From the NCBI GenBank assembly GCA_050743385.1, contig JBOGFJ010000280.1, forward strand, positions 1 through 16,683: a stretch of DNA of 16,683 nucleotides, read 5' to 3'. The translations under genes and the position numbers were made by a program. This DNA comes from JACDBD01 sp050743385. GTDB taxonomy: Bacteria > Actinomycetota > Acidimicrobiia > IMCC26256 > JACDBD01. Positions 5,774 through 13,368 of this stretch are shown in pieces. Positions within the stretch are counted from its first letter, which is position 1; each line of letters starts with the position of its first letter. Under the pieces are notes generated by a model. That model was given only the letters and a program-made list of their open reading frames with translations, was not told the origin of the DNA and ran no database searches.

Positions 5774-7426
5774 ATGGGGACGGTTCTCGAGCGGCTCGCG
5801 GCAGCCGACTTCCGCGGTGTCGTGGTCGCCTACCGCGACGCGCTGCGCGCCCATCAGGAGGAGCTCAACCGGCTGAACGTGTACCCCGTGCCCGACGGCG
5901 ACACCGGCACCAACATGGCCCTCACCCTCGAGTCGGTCGTCGGGGAGCTCGAGTCGGCCGACGACATGCCCGAGGTCTGCCGGGCGGTCGCCCACGGCTC
6001 GCTCATGGGCGCCCGGGGCAACTCGGGCGTGATCCTCTCCCAGATCCTGCGGGGCCTCGCCGACACCTTCACCGAGCTCGACGCCGCCGAGGCCACCGAC
6101 CTCGTCGCCGGGCTGCGCCGCGGCGCCGACGCCGCCTACCAAGCCGTGCTCCGACCGGTCGAGGGCACCATCCTGACGGTCGTGCGGGAGGCGGCCGAAG
6201 CCGCCGAGGCCGCGCGAGCCGACGGCGCCGCCGATCTCACCGGCGTGCTCGAACGCGCCGAGCTTGCCGCCCACGACGCGGTGGCGCGCACCCCCGACCT
6301 GCTGCCGGTGCTCAAGGAGGCCGGTGTCGTCGACGCCGGTGGCCGCGGCTTCGAGCTGCTGCTCGACGCCTTCCTCCACGTTGTCACCGGCCGGCCGGTA
6401 CCGGAGCCCGAGGTGGTGGCGACGCCGCCCGCGGTGGAGGCCCACCTCCATGGCGATGAACTGTCGTCGTTGCGTTACGAGGTCATGTACCTGCTTCACG
6501 CGGACGACGCGATGATCCCGGCGTTCAAGGACACGTGGGGTGCGTTGGGCGACTCGATCGTCGTCGTCGGGGGCGAGGGTCTCTGGAACTGCCACGTCCA
6601 CACCAACGACATCGGCGCGGCGGTCGAGGCCGGCATCGAGGCCGGTCGACCGGCGAAGATCCGCGTCACCGACCTCTTGGAGGAGGTCGAGGAGGAGCAG
6701 TGGGTACGCGAGCACACCGCGGCGTCGGGTGGCGTGGCATCCGCGGGCGACGGTGCGTCGAGCGAGCGGGTGACGACCGCGGTCGTCGCGGTGGGCGTGG
6801 GTACGGGCGTGCGGCGCCTGTTCACCAGCCTCGGGGTGCACGAGCTCGTCGCCGGGGGCCAGTCGATGAACCCGTCGACCGCGCAGATTCTCGAGGCGGT
6901 GCAGCGGTGCCCGGCCGACGCCGTGATCGTCCTCCCGAACAACAAGAACATCGTCCCCGTCGCCGAGCAGGTCGACTCGCTCTGTGATCAGCGGGTCGAG
7001 GTCGTGCCCACCGACGCGGTGGTGGAGGCCCTCACTGCGCTCGTCGCCTACGACCCGCAGGCCCCGCTCGAGGCGAACCTCGCCGCCATGCACGAGGCGG
7101 CCGACCGGGTGCGCACGGGCGCGATCACCCGCGCGGTGCGCGACAGCGTCGCCGAGTGCGGGCCCATCTCGATGGGCGACTGGATCGGCATCACTGCCGA
7201 CGGCGTCGTGCTGGTCAGCGGATCGGCCGACGAGGCCGTCATCGCGCTGCTCGAGCGCCTGCTCGACGACGACAGTGAGCTGGTGACCGTGCTCGTCGGC
7301 GCCGACGCGCGTCCGGCGGATCGCGCCCGCCTCGAAGAGCACCTCGCCGACGCGTACCCGAAGGTCGAGGTCGAGGTGCACGACGGCGATCAGCCGCTGT
7401 ACCCGTTCCTCGTCGGGGTCGAGTAG
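5774..7426 (+). CDS. DAK2/DhaL-domain protein, FakA-like fatty acid kinase catalytic subunit
   Basis: The 550-residue length and layout match FakA, which with a FakB (DegV) fatty-acid carrier makes acyl-phosphate from exogenous fatty acids for PlsX/PlsY. Residues 1 to about 200 are the DhaL ATP-binding domain: NVYPVPDGDTGTNM (35-48) with the magnesium-binding aspartates and GSLMGARGNSGVILSQ (75-90), then VVDAGGRGFELLLDAF. The middle and C-terminal FakA domains follow, with a GLWNCHVHTND block and a glycine/asparagine-rich VLPNNKNI segment. The ATG at 5774 gives the standard N-terminus. It heads the rightward run containing plsX and acpP, which fits a fatty-acid role, but no fakB is present here. 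The kinase function is inferred from family and context. Confidence 0.88.
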   Translation: MGTVLERLAAADFRGVVVAYRDALRAHQEELNRLNVYPVPDGDTGTNMALTLESVVGELESADDMPEVCRAVAHGSLMGARGNSGVILSQILRGLADTFTELDAAEATDLVAGLRRGADAAYQAVLRPVEGTILTVVREAAEAAEAARADGAADLTGVLERAELAAHDAVARTPDLLPVLKEAGVVDAGGRGFELLLDAFLHVVTGRPVPEPEVVATPPAVEAHLHGDELSSLRYEVMYLLHADDAMIPAFKDTWGALGDSIVVVGGEGLWNCHVHTNDIGAAVEAGIEAGRPAKIRVTDLLEEVEEEQWVREHTAASGGVASAGDGASSERVTTAVVAVGVGTGVRRLFTSLGVHELVAGGQSMNPSTAQILEAVQRCPADAVIVLPNNKNIVPVAEQVDSLCDQRVEVVPTDAVVEALTALVAYDPQAPLEANLAAMHEAADRVRTGAITRAVRDSVAECGPISMGDWIGITADGVVLVSGSADEAVIALLERLLDDDSELVTVLVGADARPADRARLEEHLADAYPKVEVEVHDGDQPLYPFLVGVE

Positions 7427-7490
7427 AGGGCGAGTCGCGACGGCCCGGACGCTCCGCGATCTTCAGGAGGCGCCGCTCGCGACGCTCGGT

Positions 7491-9554
7491 GTGGCGGCGA
7501 AGCTGCGGGAGCGCCTCGCGTTGATGGGCATCGAGACCACGCTCGACCTCCTCCAGCACTACCCCCGCCGTTACCACGACCGCACCCAGCACGCCGAGAT
7601 CGCCGAGCTCTCCATCGGCGACGAGGCGACCGTGTTCGCCGAGGTGCGCCGCATCCGGGTGCGGCGCATGCGCAATCGCCGAGCCATGGTCGACGCGGTC
7701 GTCTACGACGGCACCGACCTGCTGAACATCGTCTTCTTCAACCAGCCCTGGCGCGAGCGTCAGCTGCCGGAGGGCACCGAGGCGGCGTTCTTCGGGAAGC
7801 TCGAGCAGTACCGCGGCAAGCGACAGATGACGAACCCGGTCGTCGACGTGCTCGACCGCCTCGGTGAGCGCACCGGCGTGGTCGTGCCCGTGTATCCGCA
7901 GTCGGGCAAGGCCGACGTGTCGACCTGGCAGCTGCGGCCGGTGGTGGCGACCGCCCTCGAGTGGGCGGGCGAGCTCGACGACCCGCTGCCGCCCGAGCTC
8001 CTCGACGAGCTCAGGCTCGTCGACCGCACCTGGGCATACCGGCACGTGCACCAGCCGGCCGACCTGGAGGAGGCGCGCCGGGCGCAGCGGCGGCTCCGTT
8101 TCGACGAGTTCCTGCGCATGCAGGTGGGACTGGTGGCGCGCAAGCGCGCGTTCGAGGCCGAGGAGTCGGGGATCCGCCACCGCGTCGACGGGCCATTAGT
8201 GGGGACGTTCCGGCACAACCTGCCCTTCGAGCTGACCGCCGACCAGCGGCGCGCCGTCGACGAGGTCGCGGCCGACATGGCGGGGCCGTCGCCGATGCAC
8301 CGCCTCCTGCAGGGCGAGGTGGGCTCGGGCAAGACCGTCGTCGCGCTCGCCGCCCTGCTGATCGCGGTGCAGGGCGGTTACCAGGGCGCGTTCATGGCGC
8401 CGACGGAGGTCCTCGCCGAGCAGCACTACTTCGGCTCGCGCGTGCTCCTCGAAGGGCTGTCGGTCGCGTCCGAGGGCACCTTGACGGGGGAGCGTCCGGT
8501 GCGCGTGGCGCTGCTCACCAACCGCACGAACGCAGCCGACCGCCGCCGGCTCGCGACGGAGCTCGGCGCCGGTGAGGTCGACATCGTCGTCGGTACGCAC
8601 GCGCTCATCTACGGCGAGGTCGAGTTCGCTCGACTCGGGTTGGCGGTCATCGACGAGCAGCGCCGCTTCGGCGTCGAGCAGCGCGCGCTCCTGCGGGGAA
8701 TGGGGGAAGAGCCCGACGTGCTGGTCATGACGGCCACGCCGATCCCGCGCACCGCGGGCTTCCTCATCTACGGCGATCTCGACAAGTCGGAGCTGCGCAC
8801 GATGCCGCCGGGGCGTACGCCGGTGACCACCGAGGCGGTCGGGCCCGGTCCGCTCGAGCGAGCGGGCGCCTACGAGCGGCTGCGCGCCGAGGTGGCCGCC
8901 GGGCGGCAGGCCTACGTCGTGTGTCCCCTCGTCGAGGGGTCGCCGCGTGTCGAGGCCAAGGCCGCGACCGAGGAGCTCGAGCGGCTCCGCGCCGACGAGC
9001 TGCACGGCCTGCGCCTCGGCCTCCTCCACGGGCAGATGAAGGCGTCGGACAAGGAGGGGGTCATGACCGACTTCCGCAGGGGTGGCCTCGACGTGCTGGT
9101 CGCCACCACGGTGATCGAGGTCGGCGTCGACGTCCCCAACGCGACGGTCATGGTCGTGGAGGATGCCGACCGCTTCGGCCTCTCGCAGCTCCACCAGCTC
9201 CGCGGGCGGGTGGGCCGTTCGAGCCATCCGTCGTGGTGCTTCCTGTTCGCCGATCCGTCCACGCCCGAGGGCCGGGCGCGTCTCGATGCGATGGTGGAGT
9301 CGACCGACGGGTTCGTGCTCGCAGAGCGCGATCTCGAGATCCGGGGCGCGGGCGAGGTCTTCGGCGAGCGCCAGGCGGGCTTCAGCGACTTGAAGCTGGG
9401 TCGGATCCCGCGCGACGAGCGCTACGTGGTTGCGGCGCGGGACGCAGCCGAGCGGATCCTCGACGCCGATCCGACGCTCGAGCGTCACCTCGCGCTCCGC
9501 GAGGAGGTCGAAGACCTCCTCGGCGACGCGGTCGAGTTCCTGTTCAAGAGCTGA
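7491..9554 (+). CDS. recG: ATP-dependent DNA helicase RecG
   Basis: RecG remodels stalled replication forks and branched recombination intermediates. The coordinates use the only canonical start in this frame, a GTG. The frame is open upstream, and residues 7443-7490 (RTLRDLQEAPLATLG) align with the conserved RecG N-terminus (E. coli PLSSLTGVG), so the real protein probably begins earlier at an unusual codon. The wedge/OB domain follows. From the GTG, the Walker A is GEVGSGKT (275-282). Motif II reads DEQR (388-391) where the family has DEQH. TATPIPRT is motif III, and QLHQLRGRVGRSSHPS holds motif VI. Length is 687 residues, or about 703-707 with the upstream part. The gene ends with TGA directly abutting the GTG of rsmD. 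Confidence 0.94.
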   Translation: MAAKLRERLALMGIETTLDLLQHYPRRYHDRTQHAEIAELSIGDEATVFAEVRRIRVRRMRNRRAMVDAVVYDGTDLLNIVFFNQPWRERQLPEGTEAAFFGKLEQYRGKRQMTNPVVDVLDRLGERTGVVVPVYPQSGKADVSTWQLRPVVATALEWAGELDDPLPPELLDELRLVDRTWAYRHVHQPADLEEARRAQRRLRFDEFLRMQVGLVARKRAFEAEESGIRHRVDGPLVGTFRHNLPFELTADQRRAVDEVAADMAGPSPMHRLLQGEVGSGKTVVALAALLIAVQGGYQGAFMAPTEVLAEQHYFGSRVLLEGLSVASEGTLTGERPVRVALLTNRTNAADRRRLATELGAGEVDIVVGTHALIYGEVEFARLGLAVIDEQRRFGVEQRALLRGMGEEPDVLVMTATPIPRTAGFLIYGDLDKSELRTMPPGRTPVTTEAVGPGPLERAGAYERLRAEVAAGRQAYVVCPLVEGSPRVEAKAATEELERLRADELHGLRLGLLHGQMKASDKEGVMTDFRRGGLDVLVATTVIEVGVDVPNATVMVVEDADRFGLSQLHQLRGRVGRSSHPSWCFLFADPSTPEGRARLDAMVESTDGFVLAERDLEIRGAGEVFGERQAGFSDLKLGRIPRDERYVVAARDAAERILDADPTLERHLALREEVEDLLGDAVEFLFKS

Positions 9555-10145
9555 GTGAGTGTGGCGCGCGCGGGGCGGCTACGAGTGATCGCGGGCAGTG
9601 TGGGAGGACGGCGACTGGTCGCGCCGGCGGGAACGACGGCCCGACCGACGACCGACCGGGTGAAGGAGTCGGTCTTCGCCGCGCTGCGGGACGACCGGCT
9701 GCGCGACGCGGCCGTCCTCGACCTGTACGCCGGGAGCGGGGCGCTCGCGATCGAGTCGTTGTCGCGCGGCGCCGCCCGGGCGGTGCTGGTCGACCGGGAG
9801 CACGCCGCCGTCGACGCGATCGAGCGCAATCTCGACGCCACCGGCTTCGGCGATCGCGCCCGGCGGGAGCGCGTCGCCGTGGACGCGTTCCTGCGCCACG
9901 ATCGCCCGGCCGAGGCGCCGTTCGACCTCGTGTTCCTCGATCCGCCCTACGACCTCGCGCCGGCCGAGCTCGAGCGGGTCCTCGCCGGCCTGGCGCAGCC
10001 CGGCTGGCTGGCCTCCGGGGCCACAGTGGTGGTGGAGCGGGGCACGGGGCAGACCGGGCTCGTGCAGTTGCCGGAGGCGTGGTCAACCCGGTGGGAGCGG
10101 AGCTACGGGGATACGCTCGTGACCGTCGCCACTGCCAATGATTAG
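9555..10145 (+). CDS. rsmD: 16S rRNA (guanine966-N2)-methyltransferase RsmD
   Basis: This SAM-dependent enzyme methylates N2 of G966 in 16S rRNA in the assembled 30S subunit. In 196 residues it has the family's RPTTDRVKESVFAAL block (30-44), the SAM-binding loop DLYAGSGALAIE (56-67) and the catalytic DPPY (129-132). The GTG start directly follows the recG stop codon with no gap; an in-frame GTG two codons later is the only close alternative. It is followed 12 bases later by coaD, and the rsmD-coaD pair is among the most widely conserved bacterial gene pairs. Confidence 0.95.
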   Translation: MSVARAGRLRVIAGSVGGRRLVAPAGTTARPTTDRVKESVFAALRDDRLRDAAVLDLYAGSGALAIESLSRGAARAVLVDREHAAVDAIERNLDATGFGDRARRERVAVDAFLRHDRPAEAPFDLVFLDPPYDLAPAELERVLAGLAQPGWLASGATVVVERGTGQTGLVQLPEAWSTRWERSYGDTLVTVATAND

Positions 10146-10157
10146 GAGAAAGAACGC

Positions 10158-10661
10158 GTGGCCACCGCGCTCTGCCCGGGCTCCTTCGATCCCGTCACCA
10201 ACGGACATATCGACATCATCGAACGCACGGCCCGTCACTTCGACGACGTGATCGTGGCGGTGATCCGAAACCCCCAGAAGTCGCAGTCGTTGTTCGCGCT
10301 GGAGGAGCGCCAGGAGATGCTCCGTGAGGTCACGGCGCATCTGACCAACGTACGCATCGAGTTCTTCAAGGGCCTGCTCGTCGACTTCGCCAAGGAGCAC
10401 GGCGCCGTGGCGATCGTGAAGGGCCTGCGGGCGATCTCCGACTTCGACTACGAGCTCCAGATGGCGCAGATGAACCAACGCCTCTCGGAGATCGACACCT
10501 TCTTCATCTCGACCAGCCCGCAGCACTCGTTCCTCTCGTCCAGCCTCGTCCGCGAGGTGGCCCGCTTCGGTGGCGACGTCTCGAGCATGGTCCCCCCGCT
10601 CGTGGCCAAGCGCCTCACCGACCGCTTCGGCGGCGACGGGCGAGCCGCTGCTCATGAGTGA
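10158..10661 (+). CDS. coaD: Phosphopantetheine adenylyltransferase
   Basis: This enzyme transfers AMP from ATP to 4'-phosphopantetheine, making dephospho-CoA in the penultimate step of CoA synthesis. The 167-residue protein has the nucleotidyltransferase signature GSFDPVTNGHI (8-18), where the TNGH histidine binds ATP, then KGLRAISDFDYE (88-99) and the C-terminal SSSLVREVARFGGDVSSMVP. The GTG start follows a strong AGGAGAAAG ribosome site. CoA made here also supplies the phosphopantetheine arm for the acyl carrier protein encoded downstream. The last codons overlap the next gene by eight bases (ATGAGTGA). Confidence 0.96.
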   Translation: MATALCPGSFDPVTNGHIDIIERTARHFDDVIVAVIRNPQKSQSLFALEERQEMLREVTAHLTNVRIEFFKGLLVDFAKEHGAVAIVKGLRAISDFDYELQMAQMNQRLSEIDTFFISTSPQHSFLSSSLVREVARFGGDVSSMVPPLVAKRLTDRFGGDGRAAAHE

Positions 10662-11205
10662 CCAGGCCGCGTACGACGTCGAGACCCTGCTCCTGCGGCT
10701 CAAAGAGCTGGTCGAGACCGGCCGCTCGATGCCGATGTCGGCGTCCGTCATGGTCAACCGCGAGGAGGTGCTCGACATCCTCGAGGAGGCGCTGGCGATC
10801 CTCCCCCAGGAGCTGCGCCACGCGCGCTGGCTGCTCAAGGAGCGCGACGAGTTCCTCTCCCAGGCGCGTCGGGAGGCCGACGACATCATCGAGGCGGGCC
10901 GTGTGCGGGCGGAGCGGATGGTCGAGCGCACCGAAGTCGTGCGCGAAGCGCGCCGGGTGGCCCAGACGGTGATGGACGAGTCGGAAGGATCGGCCCGCCA
11001 ACTCCGCCACGAGGCCGAGGACTACGTCGACCAGAAGCTGGCCTCGTTCGAGGTGGTGCTGGAGCGCACGATGCAGGCGGTGCAGAAGGGCCGCGAGCGC
11101 CTCCAGGTCGTGGTCGACGACGAGGGGCACCTGGGCGACGACGACGGCGAGGGCGGCGACGTGGGCGAGTTCGACCCTGCGTTCTTCGACCAGGAAGAGC
11201 AGTAG
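10654..11205 (+). CDS. SepIVA-like DivIVA-family septation protein
   Basis: This 183-residue protein resembles mycobacterial SepIVA (Rv2927c), an essential divisome protein of the DivIVA family, and occupies the same place in the gene order. An N-terminal conserved block (about 7-60) includes YDVETLLLRLKELVE, then a SMPMSASVMVNREEVLDILEEA segment like the SepIVA GVPMTAG/RGDVLELIDD stretch. A long charged coiled coil with A-E-R heptads follows (about 60-150). The tail from about 153 is strongly acidic, with runs of Asp, Glu and Gly. There is no signal peptide or membrane segment. It starts inside coaD with an eight-base overlap, and a longer upstream reading would only translate coaD out of frame. 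The septal role is by homology and context. Confidence 0.82.
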   Translation: MSDQAAYDVETLLLRLKELVETGRSMPMSASVMVNREEVLDILEEALAILPQELRHARWLLKERDEFLSQARREADDIIEAGRVRAERMVERTEVVREARRVAQTVMDESEGSARQLRHEAEDYVDQKLASFEVVLERTMQAVQKGRERLQVVVDDEGHLGDDDGEGGDVGEFDPAFFDQEEQ

Positions 11206-11255
11206 CGCCGCCGGCCGTTCGGGCAGCTGGTAGATCCTGGGAAAGCGCTCCTGCC

Positions 11256-11264
11256 TGCTATTCT
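11256..11264 (+). promoter_or_regulatory. Extended -10 promoter before yceD-rpmF
   Basis: TGC directly followed by TATTCT is an extended -10 element, which can work without a good -35 box; none is seen. Transcription would start near 11271, leaving a leader of about 85 bases. That leader contains nested complementarities (CCCG 11272-11275 with CGGG 11290-11293, and ATGG with CCAT inside) and a perfect 10-base palindrome CGGGATCCCG (11290-11299), so the hairpins would compete. Confidence 0.5.
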
Positions 11265-11307
11265 GGTCGTTCCCGATGGCTCCATCTGACGGGATCCCGA
11301 GGGCGCG

Positions 11308-11323
11308 GCGACCGGAGCGACCG
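11308..11323 (+). repeat. GCGA(C/G)CGGAG motif, copy 1 (before yceD)
   Basis: The 16 bases from 11308 match the copies at 13385 and 15439 at 14 of 16 positions each. It lies in the leader about 30 bases before the yceD start codon. It may be a dispersed GC-rich element or chance in a 70%-GC genome. Confidence 0.4.
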
Positions 11324-11354
11324 TAGGGAGCGGCCCGCAGCGAGCGAGACAGGA

Positions 11355-11861
11355 ATGACTGCACTACGCCTCGACGTCGCCGATCTCCTCACCCATCCCA
11401 GCGCGCGCCGCGAGGAGCGCGTCACGGTGCCGGTGCCCGGGATGACGAATTCGGCGGCCCGCGTTCCCGACGACGAGCCGGTCGAACTCGACCTGGTGCT
11501 GGAACGTGTCCCCGACGGCATCGTCGTGCGGGGCACGATCGCCACCCGCTGGCGGGCGGAGTGCAGCGTGTGCCTCGGCGACGTGTCCCGGCCCGTGTCG
11601 ATGGGCGTGAGCGAGCTCTTCGAGCCCGATCCGCTCGAAGGCGACACCTACCCGCTCGACGGCCACGAGATCGATCTCGAGCAGCTCGTGCGCGACACGG
11701 TCGTGCTCGAGCTGCCCCTGGCGCCGACCTGCGCCCCCGACGGCACCGGACCGTGCGCCCACGCCCCCGAGCGCGAGGCGGAGCCGGCGCCCGCCGAGCC
11801 GCCCGATCCGCCCGATCCGCGGTGGGCAGCCCTCTCCCAACTCGAGCTCAACGAAAGGTAG
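11355..11861 (+). CDS. yceD: YceD/DUF177 family protein
   Basis: DUF177 proteins are nearly always encoded directly before rpmF, as here, and are linked to 23S rRNA accumulation. In this 168-residue protein the family core includes a VELDLVLERVPDGIVVRGTI sheet segment and CSVCLGD (the family's C-x-x-C-L), then an acidic stretch of DPLEGDTYPLDGHEIDLEQLVRDTVVLELP. Two further cysteines in CAPDGTGPC and a proline/acid-rich spacer lead to DPRWAALSQL, the usual C-terminal signature. The ATG is the only sensible start, though AGGA abuts it directly, giving an unusually short ribosome-site spacing. rpmF follows after six bases, so the two are co-expressed. Confidence 0.88.
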   Translation: MTALRLDVADLLTHPSARREERVTVPVPGMTNSAARVPDDEPVELDLVLERVPDGIVVRGTIATRWRAECSVCLGDVSRPVSMGVSELFEPDPLEGDTYPLDGHEIDLEQLVRDTVVLELPLAPTCAPDGTGPCAHAPEREAEPAPAEPPDPPDPRWAALSQLELNER

Positions 11862-11867
11862 CGACGC

Positions 11868-12047
11868 ATGGCGGTTCCGAAGCGCAAGACCTCCCGGAGC
11901 AAGACCCGCACGCGGCGCGCCGCCAGCTGGCGCCTCGATGCCCCGCCCCGCTCCGTGTGCCCCAACTGTGGCGCCGCCAAGCTGCCCCACGTGGTCTGCG
12001 CCAACTGCGGTCAGTACCGCGGCCGCCAGGTGCTCGACGTCGAGTAG
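11868..12047 (+). CDS. rpmF: 50S ribosomal protein L32
   Basis: This 59-residue large-subunit protein starts MAVPKRKTSRSKTRTRRA, the canonical L32 N-terminus. It carries a zinc ribbon with Cys31/Cys34 and Cys44/Cys47. Its end QYRGRQVLDVE is also typical. The ribosome site GAAAGG overlaps the yceD stop codon nine bases before the ATG. The yceD-rpmF-plsX arrangement is ancient and widely shared. Like L28 here, L32 is the zinc-binding form, so both ribosomal proteins in the window carry zinc. Confidence 0.97.
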   Translation: MAVPKRKTSRSKTRTRRAASWRLDAPPRSVCPNCGAAKLPHVVCANCGQYRGRQVLDVE

Positions 12048-12072
12048 TGCGAAGGTCACGAGCGGGATCGGC

Positions 12073-13071
12073 ATGAGCACACGCGTCACCGTCGCCGTCG
12101 ACGCCATGGGCGGCGACCGCGCGCCCGGCGAGATCGTGGCCGGAGCGCTCCGGGCGGTCGAGGAGCAGGGCGTCGGTGTGCTCCTCATCGGCCGGGAGGA
12201 GGAGCTGACGCCCCTGCTACCCGGCGGCGCCCCGGACGGCGTCGAAGTGATCGATGCCCGCGAAGTCGTCGACATGCACGACGACCCCGCCGCGGCGGCG
12301 CGCGGCAAGAAGGATTCGTCTCTCGTGCGCGCCGCCCGCGCGGTGCGCGAGGGCCGGGCGCAGGCGATGGTCGGGGCCGGCAACACCGGCGCGACGATGG
12401 CGGCGGCGTTGCTGAAGATGGGCCGCATCCGCGGCATCGCTCGTCCCGCGATCGCGGTGCCGATCCCGGTGCCGAACGGAGCCCGCCCCCAGCTCCTGAT
12501 CGACGGTGGATCCACCGTCGACTGCTCGCCCGAGTGGCTGGCCCAGTTCGCCCGCATGGGCCGCGAGTACGCCCGCACGCGTCTGGGCGTCGACGAGCCG
12601 ACCGTGGGTCTGCTCTCGAACGGCGAGGAGCCCGGGAAGGGCGACGACCTCCGCAAGGAGGCGTACCCGCTCCTGGAGAAGATCGAGGGCTTCGCCGGCA
12701 ACGTCGAGGGTCGCGACCTCATGCACGGAACCGTCGACGTCGTCGTCAGCGACGGGTTCACCGGCAACGTGGCCCTGAAGTCGCTCGAGGGCGCCCTGCG
12801 AGCCGCGGTCGCGCTCGTGTTCGGCGTGCTCGATTCGACACCTGAAGCCCGCGAGGCGAGCAAGGTGCTCACGCCGCTGCTCCTCGCGGCCGCCGCCGAG
12901 ATCGATCCCGACACGACCGGCGGCGCCGCGTTGCTCGGCATCGACGGCGTCTGTGTCATCTCCCACGGGGCGTCGTCGGCGCGGGCGATCGTCAACGCGA
13001 TCCGAGTGGCGGCCGAGTGCGTGGAGACCGAGGTCGTCGGACGGCTCAAGGAGGGGATCCATGCCGGCTGA
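12073..13071 (+). CDS. plsX: Phosphate acyltransferase PlsX
   Basis: PlsX reversibly turns acyl-ACP and phosphate into acyl-phosphate, the donor for PlsY in phospholipid synthesis; it works as a peripheral membrane protein. The 332-residue product has the opening TVAVDAMGGDRAP, then AMVGAGNTGATMAAAL, LIDGGSTVDC (family DxGAN-type loop, here with GGST), the LLSNGEEPGKG loop and SDGFTGNVALKS. The ATG at 12073 gives the standard N-terminus; a reading that starts further upstream would run through rpmF out of frame. Acyl-phosphate is also the product expected from the FakA-like kinase upstream. It overlaps acpP by 11 bases. Confidence 0.95.
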   Translation: MSTRVTVAVDAMGGDRAPGEIVAGALRAVEEQGVGVLLIGREEELTPLLPGGAPDGVEVIDAREVVDMHDDPAAAARGKKDSSLVRAARAVREGRAQAMVGAGNTGATMAAALLKMGRIRGIARPAIAVPIPVPNGARPQLLIDGGSTVDCSPEWLAQFARMGREYARTRLGVDEPTVGLLSNGEEPGKGDDLRKEAYPLLEKIEGFAGNVEGRDLMHGTVDVVVSDGFTGNVALKSLEGALRAAVALVFGVLDSTPEAREASKVLTPLLLAAAAEIDPDTTGGAALLGIDGVCVISHGASSARAIVNAIRVAAECVETEVVGRLKEGIHAG

Positions 13072-13363
13072 GACGCACGTGGGCGGCTCACCCCTCGGTC
13101 CTGACGAGGTGCTGGCCATCATCCGCGAGCGTCTCGCCGAGATCCTCGAGATCGACGACGACGTCGTCACCCTCGACTCCAGCTTCTCCGACGACCTCGA
13201 CGCCGACTCCCTCGCGCTGATCGAGCTGGTCGAAGCGCTCGAGGAGGAGCTCGGTGAGCGCACGGTCGGTTTCACCATCGACGACGACGATCTCGCCGAG
13301 TTGAAGACCGTGCGCGATGCCGTCGACTACGTCGTGGCCCGGCTCGCCGCCACGAGCGGCTGA
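13061..13363 (+). CDS. acpP: Acyl carrier protein
   Basis: ACP carries growing acyl chains on a phosphopantetheine arm during fatty-acid synthesis. The attachment serine is Ser50 in DLDADSL. Helix 1 (VLAIIRERLAEILEI), the acidic DDDVVTLDSSFSDDL loop and helix 2 (ALIELVEALEEELG) follow the family pattern. At 100 residues it is about 20 longer than a minimal ACP, with extra residues at the N-terminus (about 10) and acidic insert residues before helix 3. A strong AAGGAGGGG site lies five bases upstream. The start lies inside plsX (11-base overlap), tying carrier and acyltransferase expression; rnc follows after five bases. A specialised carrier is possible, but its place between plsX and rnc argues for the main ACP. 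Confidence 0.92.
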   Translation: MPAETHVGGSPLGPDEVLAIIRERLAEILEIDDDVVTLDSSFSDDLDADSLALIELVEALEEELGERTVGFTIDDDDLAELKTVRDAVDYVVARLAATSG

Positions 13364-13368
13364 TCGAG

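Noticed and set aside
5486..7381. Long leftward frame (631 codons) ending in the L28 sequence
   Set aside because: Only the last 62 codons are real (rpmB). The rest is antisense to the fakA-like gene, and an ATG with a ribosome site marks the rpmB start.
8196..9488. Leftward frame of 430 codons inside recG
   Set aside because: Antisense shadow with no recognisable motifs; recG motifs are continuous on the other strand.
11364..13091. Leftward frame of 575 codons over yceD, rpmF and plsX
   Set aside because: Ser/Arg/Pro-rich antisense shadow; the rightward genes have full family motifs.
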